This document shows, in pieces, positions 6,471 to 12,339 of a stretch of 31,902 nucleotides of DNA. The translations under genes and the position numbers were made by a program. Location: IMG/VR virus record IMGVR_UViG_3300017748_000052, positions 1 through 31,902 of that record. One strand, written 5' to 3'. Source of the stretch: a virus. Position 1 is the first letter of the stretch. Every line of letters begins with the position of its first letter. The notes under the pieces were generated by a model, which worked only from the letters and a program-made list of their open reading frames with translations, was not told the origin of the DNA and made no database searches.

Positions 6471-6771
6471 AGCGCTTTGGAGATTGTATAAGATAATAGT
6501 TACTATTGGTATAGCAATCATTATAGCATTGATTGCATTTTCAATCTCCATGTTTGACCTCAAAGCCCAGTCACCTTATTTTCATACGTCTCAGAGTGAT
6601 ATAGAAAAAGTAGCTAAAAAAGATAGTTTCAGAGTTTCAACTGAAATTCTAAAAACTGAAGAAACGATGAATATCATATATCATCTTACAAAAGATAGTA
6701 TAGTAATCAGAGTTGGATATCTCCCAGATATGGACAAACCAGCTTGGATAAATTACAGAGAAGAAAATTAG
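6460..6771 (+). CDS. Small N-terminally membrane-anchored protein
   Basis: A 103-aa protein with a basic start (M-W-G-K-A-L-W-R-L-Y-K), one hydrophobic segment at about 12-31 (I-I-V-T-I-G-I-A-I-I-I-A-L-I-A-F-S-I) and a soluble tail that should face the periplasm. The tail starts near D-L-K-A-Q-S, which could be an A-Q type signal-peptidase site as in Bacteroidota. Function unknown. It overlaps the upstream gene by 11 bases. Confidence 0.5.
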   Translation: MWGKALWRLYKIIVTIGIAIIIALIAFSISMFDLKAQSPYFHTSQSDIEKVAKKDSFRVSTEILKTEETMNIIYHLTKDSIVIRVGYLPDMDKPAWINYREEN

Positions 6772-6787
6772 GATAATTGAAAAAAAG

Positions 6788-6798
6788 TTCTTAATTTA
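6788..6798 (+). promoter_or_regulatory. Weak promoter-like TTCTTAATTTA
   Basis: TTCTTAATTTA resembles the -7 part of the copies at 5909 (TCTTATCTTTA) and 8164 (TCTTATATTTA), shortened by one base. No good TTTG or TTG lies 19-21 bases upstream, so the call is weak. It sits just before the ATG at 6805. Confidence 0.25.
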
Positions 6799-6804
6799 AA
6801 GTAT

Positions 6805-7317
6805 ATGAAGAAATGTATATCCTGTGCAGAGCTTATACCAGAAGCTCGTTTGAAAGCATTACCAGATACCAAAGAATGTGTTCAGTGTTCATCAGAAGAA
6901 CGTAACATGGTGCGATCTGTTATTACTGGTAAGAACACTTATTCTGAAGTTGAAGTGATCAAGTCCAAAGAAGGTAAACAGAACATGAGCCGTATAGAAG
7001 GCCGAGGTAGAGTTGGATACGGTTCCATGTTGTACCGAGCCAAAGGATCGCAGTTAGATGTGACATCATATCTGACAGTGAATCGAGAGCCTCGCTATTA
7101 TCGACACGAAGGCACAGCTGATGATCTGAAACAGATCCATAAAAAGATTGATGACAACTTCAATTTGTTCTTTTCCCATGACATGAACAAGGCAATGCAG
7201 AAGAGTCTGAAGTACGTTAAGGAATGTTTAGATAGCCGAGTAATCAATTCTGTTCAATACCATAAGTTAAAAAAGATGATAAATCTAGTTCATAACGCCA
7301 ATGCAGTAACATCATGA
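6805..7317 (+). CDS. DksA/TraR-type zinc finger protein
   Basis: A 170-aa protein. The N-terminus holds C4-x2-C7 and C25-x2-C28 around I-P-E-A-R-L-K-A-L-P-D-T-K, which is the zinc finger of the DksA/TraR family. In DksA this finger helps bind the secondary channel of RNA polymerase, but here it is N-terminal and not preceded by the long coiled coil. The remaining 140 residues are basic and unrecognised, with S-R-I-E-G-R-G-R-V-G-Y-G-S-M in the middle and a helical C-terminus. It might act on host transcription or simply use the finger to bind nucleic acid or protein. Family call of the finger is firm; function is open. Confidence 0.65.
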   Translation: MKKCISCAELIPEARLKALPDTKECVQCSSEERNMVRSVITGKNTYSEVEVIKSKEGKQNMSRIEGRGRVGYGSMLYRAKGSQLDVTSYLTVNREPRYYRHEGTADDLKQIHKKIDDNFNLFFSHDMNKAMQKSLKYVKECLDSRVINSVQYHKLKKMINLVHNANAVTS

Positions 7318-7333
7318 AAATATTTATTTCCGA

Positions 7334-7528
7334 ATGCTTAGCTTGGAGAACATTTCGACCGGCGAACTATGCCTTGGATCAGAACTTGAATATTTCATTG
7401 ACGAAGAAAACATGACCGGTGATGTATATTTGGATGGCGATCTCATATATCAGGCAATGGATGTTGTCACAGAAGAAGCATTGCAACTTCAGTTACAAAA
7501 GGAATTTGTAATTAATATCATTGATTAA
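7334..7528 (+). CDS. Unknown small acidic protein
   Basis: A 64-aa, strongly acidic product (E-L-E-Y-F-I-D-E-E-N and repeated D/E) without Lys-rich segments or membrane helices. The sequence AATATTTATT at 7319-7328 partly matches the late box. No recognised family. An overlapping 33-codon frame from 7314 is a less likely alternative. Confidence 0.5.
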   Translation: MLSLENISTGELCLGSELEYFIDEENMTGDVYLDGDLIYQAMDVVTEEALQLQLQKEFVINIID

Positions 7529-7538
7529 CATATTTATA
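7529..7538 (+). promoter_or_regulatory. Putative late promoter box CATATTTATA
   Basis: Exact CATATTTATA, 15 bases before the ATG at 7554, with an A/G-rich AAAGGAAAGAG between them. The same ten bases recur at 10124, 16309, 18845 and 30180, each just ahead of a gene start. Confidence 0.6.
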
Positions 7539-7553
7539 TAAAAGGAAAGAGTC

Positions 7554-7739
7554 ATGACATCAAATGAGCTATACGAACAAATCAACGAATTTTATCTGGA
7601 CTTCAAAGAGAACCACGAAAAGTTTGTAAACAAAGGAACTAAAACAGCTTCTGTCAGAGCACGGAAAGCAATTGGCGAACTCAAAAAATTAGTCACTGCT
7701 TATCGCAAGGCATCTGTAGAAGAAAGTAAAAAATCATAA
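7554..7739 (+). CDS. Hc1-like (bacterial histone H1-like) protein
   Basis: A 61-aa protein resembling the Hc1 family, found in many Bacteroidota and in Chlamydia. The diagnostic part is K-G-T-K-T-A-S-V-R-A-R-K-A-I-G-E-L-K-K-L at about 27-46, followed by Y-R-K-A-S-V-E-E-S-K-K at the end; the first half is an acidic helix. Family members bind DNA or associate with the nucleoid. It is preceded by a good late box and a reasonable AGGAAAG ribosome site, so it is probably made late, perhaps for DNA condensation or packaging. It is also a host-range clue. Confidence 0.7.
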   Translation: MTSNELYEQINEFYLDFKENHEKFVNKGTKTASVRARKAIGELKKLVTAYRKASVEESKKS

Positions 7740-7741
7740 CA

Positions 7742-8122
7742 ATGAAATCTGATCAACTGATAAATATCATAAAAGAAGAAGTAAGCAAAATGCTTCAGGA
7801 ACAGAAAACTGGAGGTCTTTTAGACCCTAAGAACTTTGACCCTGTCAATCCAGATGTAGAGATACCAGGTTTTGGTACCATGGATCGAAACTCACTTCGT
7901 TTAGGCATTGTCAGTAGATTAGAAGGCGTACTGGATACAGCTAAAAATGCTGCTAAGGGAGGTCCGATGACATATAAGAATTATGAGAACATGTCAGCAT
8001 TGTTATCAGATAACAATGTTCTTCTCACAATGATCAGAACAGAAATTGCAGTTGCAGATGAACTTGAAGCAATGCGTAAGCGCGGAGGCCGCAGAACAAT
8101 TGCAATACCAAAACAATATTAA
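7742..8122 (+). CDS. Unknown protein with capsid-targeting-like N-terminus
   Basis: A 126-aa protein starting M-K-S-D-Q-L-I-N-I-I-K-E-E-V-S-K-M-L-Q-E, an amphipathic helix with I10-K-E12 and L18-Q-E20 as possible prohead-protease sites. The rest is Gly/Asn rich early and helical later, ending basic (R-K-R-G-G-R-R-T-I). It begins two bases after the Hc1 gene and so should be expressed from the same late box. Position and leader point to a virion component, but no family is recognised. Confidence 0.55.
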   Translation: MKSDQLINIIKEEVSKMLQEQKTGGLLDPKNFDPVNPDVEIPGFGTMDRNSLRLGIVSRLEGVLDTAKNAAKGGPMTYKNYENMSALLSDNNVLLTMIRTEIAVADELEAMRKRGGRRTIAIPKQY

Positions 8123-8140
8123 ACTTTTTTCACTTTTTTC

Positions 8141-8171
8141 TTGATTCTTTGGAAAAAAGGTCTTATATTTA
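8141..8171 (+). promoter_or_regulatory. Bacteroidota-type promoter TTG-N20-TATATTTA
   Basis: TTG at 8141-8143, a 20-base spacer, TATATTTA at 8164-8171, in the 69-base gap before the ATG at 8192. The stretch GGTCTTATATTTA closely matches GGTCTTATCTTTA of the 5885 promoter. The two T-tracts just before it (8125-8139) lack a hairpin. Confidence 0.5.
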
Positions 8172-8191
8172 AATTGTATCAAAAATAGGTT

Positions 8192-8407
8192 ATGACATAT
8201 TATATATCGAAAGTCAAGGTAGCTACGGACGGACCAAAAGGTGGCACAAAATGGTTGAATGAGACATATCTCGTAAGAGCAGCATCTGTAACGCATGCTG
8301 AGGAGTTAGTTTATAAAGATTTTGATGGAGCTCAAATGGATTTCGAAGTGAAGTCCGTAAGCGCATCTAAAATTAGTAAAGTAATTGATAACTCTCAAAT
8401 CCAATAA
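8192..8407 (+). CDS. Unknown 71-aa protein
   Basis: The product begins M-T-Y-Y-I-S-K-V-K-V and continues with alternating strands and one helix (A-A-S-V-T-H-A-E-E-L-V-Y-K-D-F), a small alpha/beta pattern seen in several uncharacterised phage proteins. It directly follows the early-type promoter at 8141 and ends one base before the next start. No function can be given. Confidence 0.55.
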   Translation: MTYYISKVKVATDGPKGGTKWLNETYLVRAASVTHAEELVYKDFDGAQMDFEVKSVSASKISKVIDNSQIQ

Positions 8408-8812
8408 ATGAAAGTACGTTATAAAGTAAATGATAAGGTAATATTTAATTATCAAGGAAAGAAACAAGTCGGCGTTATAACAAATGAACGTTATTCACAT
8501 AAGGCTTATAATTATGATCTTCGCGCTGAGAATGGATCTGGTTTCATCTGTGTTTTTGTAGATAAGAAACGTTCAGAAGGAATTCCCGATTATCCAATTA
8601 TCGACAGTAAACTAACAGATGCCTGGAATGAGTATGGATCTGGGACTACCAATCTTTGGGCCAATGCAAATGTTGGCCATACCAGAGCAAATTATCCAGA
8701 AGGCACAAAGTTAATTCCTGATGGTGATGTTGTTTACAAAAACAATCTTGAGATATTGGTCAATCACATTGAGCGACATAACAATTTAACTTTCACAAGA
8801 AGTCATGCTTAA
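8408..8812 (+). CDS. Unknown 134-aa protein, SH3/KOW-like start
   Basis: Begins immediately after the preceding TAA. The first 30 residues, K-V-R-Y-K-V-N-D-K-V-I-F-N-Y-Q-G-K-K-Q-V-G, look like a small barrel similar in style to the protein at 5938. The rest is polar with N-L-W-A-N-A-N-V-G-H in the middle. It overlaps the next gene by eight bases. No recognised family. Confidence 0.55.
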   Translation: MKVRYKVNDKVIFNYQGKKQVGVITNERYSHKAYNYDLRAENGSGFICVFVDKKRSEGIPDYPIIDSKLTDAWNEYGSGTTNLWANANVGHTRANYPEGTKLIPDGDVVYKNNLEILVNHIERHNNLTFTRSHA

Positions 8813-9083
8813 ATCAGAGCAGCATGTTAAGCGTTTATTTCCAGATGCGCGCCCCATCACTTATGAAGATGGGGTTCGTATCATGGATCATGACGTGTTC
8901 ATTGCAGAAGAGTATCTGTTTCCGGGAACATATGATCTGGAACAGGCTTGGGAGTACGCTGCTGTAGCATGTAAGACAACTCAGAACTTTAATCGTACTC
9001 ATCCACTAAGAATGGATCTTAGAACATTAGAAGCTAAGAAACATAGAATTTCAAGACGTAAAAGACGAGCATCAAAATGTTAG
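8805..9083 (+). CDS. Unknown 92-aa protein with basic tail
   Basis: The body has an acidic, aromatic first part (E-E-Y-L-F-P-G-T-Y-D-L-E-Q-A-W-E-Y-A-A) and ends in a strongly basic tail (K-K-H-R-I-S-R-R-K-R-R-A-S-K). The tail could bind nucleic acid. Overlaps of 8 bases upstream and 7 bases downstream place it in one operon with both neighbours. No family is recognised. Confidence 0.5.
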   Translation: MLKSEQHVKRLFPDARPITYEDGVRIMDHDVFIAEEYLFPGTYDLEQAWEYAAVACKTTQNFNRTHPLRMDLRTLEAKKHRISRRKRRASKC

Positions 9084-9850
9084 AAAAAATGAAGCAATTG
9101 CTAAGTTTTGATACTGTAGCAAAAGAGCAGCAGCGAGAACAAGAATTACAGCTGCTGATTAATGAAAATAAAGATACTGAAACAATCTTAGATTCTTCGA
9201 GTGAAAATAAATTTGTAGGACGTACTATAGATAATGGAGAACAAGATCTTCTAGAACCTGATCCAATATATAGTACAGAAATTGTTGGATATCCTAACAG
9301 ACAAGTTCAATATCATTTTTATTCTATTATTCAAAATTTTATTCCTATTGATCATAGTATCATTGAATTCGGCGCTGGACGGGGCGATTTCAGTATGTGG
9401 CATAAAATAACATATGGTAAATTTTTAGACTATATAGGTATTGAACAAGATCAAAAATTGATTGATGCCGGTAAAGAAATAAATGGTAATGATATTACAT
9501 TGCAATGTAGTGATTGGAAAAAGATAAAAAAATCTTTAATAAAAGATTGGTGCATTAATATAGGAGCTTTCAATAAATCTTATCATGACGAAGATGATCA
9601 TTTACAGTATACGAAAGATACTATTGAATTAATGATGGCTCATGCTAAAAAAGGCGTTGTCGTATCATTTACGTCGGATCAGTTTAACTTAACAGATGAA
9701 GATGTAAATCAAGGACTGCATCAATTCAATGCCGGAGAAATTTTAAATTGGGCATCTGAAAAATATAAATTAACAGCCGTGGATCATGTAGGTGCTTTGC
9801 AATATGGTCAATTTATTTTAATAATTTACAAAGAAATAGACAATGGGTAA
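9077..9850 (+). CDS. SAM-dependent class I methyltransferase
   Basis: A 257-aa protein. Residues 1-70 are a helical, Gln/Glu-rich segment without a motif. From about 80 a Rossmann methyltransferase fold begins: motif I I-I-E97-F-G-A-G-R-G-D104, motif II I-G-I-E123-Q-D, and a following acidic strand Q-C-S-D-W. The end Y-G-Q-F-I-L-I-I-Y-K fits the last beta hairpin. The N-P-P-Y or D-P-P-Y motif of adenine-N6 DNA methylases is absent, so a DNA target is not indicated; substrate unknown. It overlaps its neighbours by 7 and 8 bases and is more AT-rich than the genes around 6-7 kb. Confidence 0.7.
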   Translation: MLEKMKQLLSFDTVAKEQQREQELQLLINENKDTETILDSSSENKFVGRTIDNGEQDLLEPDPIYSTEIVGYPNRQVQYHFYSIIQNFIPIDHSIIEFGAGRGDFSMWHKITYGKFLDYIGIEQDQKLIDAGKEINGNDITLQCSDWKKIKKSLIKDWCINIGAFNKSYHDEDDHLQYTKDTIELMMAHAKKGVVVSFTSDQFNLTDEDVNQGLHQFNAGEILNWASEKYKLTAVDHVGALQYGQFILIIYKEIDNG

Positions 9851-10112
9851 TAACCGACTTAACAATTCATTTGCTTGGGGGACAAGTAAAACTAGGAAAG
9901 GCAAATTTTACAATTCAGTAGATTTTGAAGTCAATGCCAATCTTTTGGAACGAGATTATCAGCGAGATTTGGAAAATGCTAATATTGGTAAATTTTACAT
10001 AGGCAACAGTGTATTTGAATTGACTAGAGGAGAAATTGATCTTATCATGGATACATTATACCGAGCTAAGGATGCAACTGAGAAGAAGTATAAAATGGGT
10101 ATGCTGAAATAG
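9843..10112 (+). CDS. Unknown 89-aa protein
   Basis: Starts within the last bases of the methyltransferase gene. The product has a polar start (N-N-R-L-N-N-S-F-A-W-G-T), two strands ending Y-I-G-N-S-V-F-E-L, and an amphipathic C-terminal helix (R-G-E-I-D-L-I-M-D-T-L-Y-R-A-K). No family is recognised. It closes the run of overlapping genes that starts at 8192. Confidence 0.5.
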   Translation: MGNNRLNNSFAWGTSKTRKGKFYNSVDFEVNANLLERDYQRDLENANIGKFYIGNSVFELTRGEIDLIMDTLYRAKDATEKKYKMGMLK

Positions 10113-10123
10113 TAGATTATTTA

Positions 10124-10133
10124 CATATTTATA
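10124..10133 (+). promoter_or_regulatory. Putative late promoter box CATATTTATA
   Basis: Exact CATATTTATA ending only four bases before the ATG at 10138. If transcription starts about six bases downstream, as at T4 late promoters, the mRNA would be leaderless or nearly so. Confidence 0.5.
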
Positions 10134-10137
10134 TTAA

Positions 10138-10557
10138 ATGCAGAAAGACGCAATATACATAGAAGATTTTCTTTATTTTCATATGAAATTGTCTATACAA
10201 GGTAAGATAGAATTTGTATACGACTTATTAAAAAATGATGTGGCATCTGCCATTGAACGACATCTCAACATTGAAGAAGAAGAATTTATTGATGAGGCTG
10301 CTATATCAAATATAGAACCTTTGATTATTTCAGCTATCAAAATTGAAGATCAGATATTAGGCATAAGCATGTTAGGTAATGAGCTTTATTTAAATTCAGA
10401 TAGCTTGAAACTAATTAGGAAATATGTTAATAAGATGTGTTTTGATGGTCTAGTTCTAAGTAGAATGCGGCATAAAAAGAAATCAGAATATGATCCGATG
10501 CGTTTTTTCAGAGCATATGAAATAATAGGTCATGGTAGTCCAATTTCCATGAACTAG
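10138..10557 (+). CDS. Unknown 139-aa protein
   Basis: An acidic, mostly helical protein with alternating hydrophobic positions (F-V-Y-D-L-L-K-N-D-V-A-S-A-I-E-R) and a C-terminus with a basic patch (R-M-R-H-K-K-K). No membrane segment or known motif. Its start lies right at a late box, with no room for a ribosome binding site; the in-frame M at codon 16 (10183) is an alternative start. Confidence 0.5.
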   Translation: MQKDAIYIEDFLYFHMKLSIQGKIEFVYDLLKNDVASAIERHLNIEEEEFIDEAAISNIEPLIISAIKIEDQILGISMLGNELYLNSDSLKLIRKYVNKMCFDGLVLSRMRHKKKSEYDPMRFFRAYEIIGHGSPISMN

Positions 10558-10642
10558 ATATATATTAGAAATTGATTGGCACTGCGGGCCATTCTTTTTT
10601 ATTTTTATTTTTTAATTTTTAAATCATCTAAGGAGATTTATT
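10558..10642 (+). promoter_or_regulatory. AT-rich gap upstream of hsp20
   Basis: Contains the left arm of an inverted repeat (10574-10591), then a long T-rich stretch (10592-10621), then TAAGGAG at 10629-10635, one of the few strong Shine-Dalgarno sequences in the window, seven bases before the ATG. The repeat arm can itself fold as TGGC-N7-GCCA followed by TTCTTTTTT, a possible weak terminator for the upstream gene. Confidence 0.4.
10574..10591 (+). repeat. Left arm of inverted repeat around hsp20
   Basis: GATTGGCACTGCGGGCCA. The reverse complement of 11052-11067 is GATTGACTGCGGGCCA, identical apart from loss of two bases. Both arms are G+C-rich in AT-rich gaps and both are followed on the + strand by a T-tract. 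Confidence 0.65.
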
Positions 10643-11044
10643 ATGAGTACATTAGATTTACATCCATTCGATTTGATGTTCCGCAATTTTTTTGACAACG
10701 GAACAGAGTTCAGAACAGCATTAAACAGTAAGGTTCAACATCCAGTTGACATTTCAGAAACAGATGAAGGTCTGCAGATTGAAATTGCAGCAGTAGGTGT
10801 TGGCCGGCAGGACTTGGAGTTACAGACCCAAGGAGATACTTTACGAGTTGCTTACCGTAAAGATACTCGTCCTACACATGAGTATATCCATAAGGGTATT
10901 GCTCGCAGAAACTTTGACCTAGGTTGGAGACTAGCAAGAAAGTTTAATTTGGAAAAGATAGACGCCAAGTTAGACAAAGGGTTATTATGTATCAAGGTTC
11001 CTTTTACTAAGGAACAGGCTACGAAAAAAGTTTCTATCAGCTAA
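10643..11044 (+). CDS. hsp20: Hsp20 small heat shock protein
   Basis: A 133-aa alpha-crystallin/Hsp20 protein, an ATP-independent holdase that keeps unfolding proteins soluble. N-terminal part to about 34 with L-H-P-F-D-L-M-F-R-N-F-F-D; alpha-crystallin domain from about 35 with P-V-D-I-S-E-T-D-E-G-L, then G-V-G-R-Q-D-L-E-L and a final strand G-L-L-C-I-K-V-P-F. A canonical I-x-I/V C-terminal tail motif is not obvious, though V-S-I-S may serve. Related genes are usual in T4-like cyanophages and other marine phages. It stands alone between an inverted repeat, with its own strong ribosome site, as an independent cassette. Confidence 0.9.
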   Translation: MSTLDLHPFDLMFRNFFDNGTEFRTALNSKVQHPVDISETDEGLQIEIAAVGVGRQDLELQTQGDTLRVAYRKDTRPTHEYIHKGIARRNFDLGWRLARKFNLEKIDAKLDKGLLCIKVPFTKEQATKKVSIS

Positions 11045-11051
11045 ATGAGTT

Positions 11052-11067
11052 TGGCCCGCAGTCAATC
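11052..11067 (+). repeat. Right arm of inverted repeat around hsp20
   Basis: TGGCCCGCAGTCAATC followed by seven T. It is the near-exact reverse complement of 10574-10591 (16 of 18 positions, a two-base gap). The right arm starts seven bases after the hsp20 stop. Confidence 0.65.
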
Positions 11068-11082
11068 TTTTTTTCAATTAGA

Positions 11083-11114
11083 TTTGGTATTACGAAAAAT
11101 ATTTCTTATCTTTA
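11083..11114 (+). promoter_or_regulatory. Bacteroidota-type promoter for uvsE
   Basis: TTTG at 11083-11086, a 20-base spacer, TATCTTTA at 11107-11114, ATG at 11132. It carries the same GATTTGGTATTACGAA 16-mer as the promoter at 5885, so the element is longer than the two core hexamers. Confidence 0.6.
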
Positions 11115-11131
11115 TTATATAATAAGTAAGT

Positions 11132-12199
11132 ATGAGACTAGGATATGCATGTACTAACATGACCTTAACTAATCGTCCTAAGAAGTTAGGAGGTAGAATA
11201 ACGACATCAAGAACTTTGAGACAGGCCTCCTGGCAACCGACCTGGGATCTGCATAGAGTAGGCGAACTAGCACTTGCTAATGCCACTGACTTATTAGAAT
11301 ATCTGAAATGGAATGATGAGCACAGAATAACATTGTTTCGAGTTGGATCTGAAATTGTCCCATGGCATGATCATTTTGAACTAACAGATCTTCCTCAATA
11401 TGAAGAATTATCCGAAGCTTTGATGAAGGCTGGAGATTATGCTCGTGAGCATGGTCATCGTCTCACAACTCACCCAGGCCCATTTCATGTATTAGGTTCA
11501 CCCACTCAAGATGTAGTAGAAAGAAGTATTGTAAGTCTCGAAAGACATTCTGAAGTATTTGATTTGATGGGCTTTGAACCATCCCATGAAAATAAAATTA
11601 ATATTCATATCGGAGGAGCTTATGGCAATCACGAAGGCACTGCAGTGAGATGGATTGAAGGTTATAATCGATTATCAGATGCTTGTAGAGCAAGGCTAGT
11701 CATTGAAAATGATGATAAGAACAGTATGTACAGTGTGCGTATGTTATATGATTTATTCCATCGTGTTGTAGGAATGCCAATCACATTTGATTATCACCAT
11801 CATATGTTCCATCCAGATGGTCTTGATGAATATGAAGCATTACAGATGGCAGCAGATACATGGCCTTCAGATGTACGACAATGTACTCATTACAGTGAAT
11901 GCCGTACACATGAGAAACAACGAGACTTTGAAGAAATGATTCAGAAGCAGGGCTTGAGTTTGAATGAAGTTCAAGAATGGCCTGAATTGGCAAAAATAAA
12001 ACATAACATTGATAAGATCAGAAAACAAGCACATTCTGATTACATCTATGATGAAATCCGTACATATGGTATGGACTTTGATATTGTGGTGGAGGCAAAG
12101 GCAAAAGAATTAGCCGTTCTCCATTACAGACATATTTATCCTAAAAGCGAAACAAAGGTTTACAATGAAAGACAGAGAGAATACACTAAGACGGCTTGA
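11132..12199 (+). CDS. uvsE: UV damage endonuclease (UvsE/UVDE)
   Basis: A 355-aa metal-dependent endonuclease that nicks DNA 5' of UV photoproducts and starts alternative excision repair. The start M-R-L-G-Y-A-C-T-N is typical. TIM-barrel metal ligands are in place: H114 in T-H-P-G, H159 in I-H-I-G-G, E192 in V-I-E-N-D-D, D220 and H223 in F-D-Y-H-H-H, and H253 in T-H-Y-S-E. The usual H-P-(G/D)-Q-(F/Y) motif, whose Gln is part of the lesion-probing wedge, reads H-P-G-P-F here. The C-terminal 80 or so residues after the barrel are basic, helical and longer than in bacterial enzymes. Made from its own early-type promoter. Confidence 0.9.
   Translation: MRLGYACTNMTLTNRPKKLGGRITTSRTLRQASWQPTWDLHRVGELALANATDLLEYLKWNDEHRITLFRVGSEIVPWHDHFELTDLPQYEELSEALMKAGDYAREHGHRLTTHPGPFHVLGSPTQDVVERSIVSLERHSEVFDLMGFEPSHENKINIHIGGAYGNHEGTAVRWIEGYNRLSDACRARLVIENDDKNSMYSVRMLYDLFHRVVGMPITFDYHHHMFHPDGLDEYEALQMAADTWPSDVRQCTHYSECRTHEKQRDFEEMIQKQGLSLNEVQEWPELAKIKHNIDKIRKQAHSDYIYDEIRTYGMDFDIVVEAKAKELAVLHYRHIYPKSETKVYNERQREYTKTA
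12131..12140 (+). promoter_or_regulatory. Possible late box CATATTTATC inside the uvsE end
   Basis: Nine of ten bases match CATATTTATA. It lies inside the uvsE coding end, 24 bases before the ATG of the 57-aa ORF and ahead of the membrane-protein gene. Being inside coding sequence, it could be chance. Confidence 0.3.
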
Positions 12200-12338
12200 T
12201 GAAGCTGATAACATGGTTATGATTTTACAACAAACTGTAGAACGTAATATGCCAATTGATCGAGTAGAAGCATTATCACGATTAAAAGAGATAAGACGTA
12301 GAATACAATTTGTGACTGATCGCGTCACATCTAGCTAA
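12165..12338 (+). CDS. 57-aa helical ORF overlapping the uvsE end
   Basis: An ATG at 12165 opens a 57-codon frame that overlaps uvsE by 35 bases and then fills the otherwise empty stretch to the next gene, ending TAA at 12336-12338. The product is one long charged amphipathic helix (R-R-L-D-E-A-D-N-M-V-M-I-L-Q-Q-T-V-E-R then R-L-K-E-I-R-R-R-I). It reads like a genuine small coiled-coil protein, and no other frame covers the gap. Function unknown. Confidence 0.5.
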   Translation: MKDRENTLRRLDEADNMVMILQQTVERNMPIDRVEALSRLKEIRRRIQFVTDRVTSS

Positions 12339-12339
12339 T

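Noticed and set aside
7314-7415. 33-codon frame starting ATGA at the end of the zinc-finger gene
   Set aside because: It overlaps most of the first part of the 64-aa acidic gene, which looks more protein-like and fills the gap fully.
8125-8139. T-tracts after the 7742 gene as terminator
   Set aside because: No stem precedes the T-runs; they are more likely part of the AT-rich promoter upstream region.
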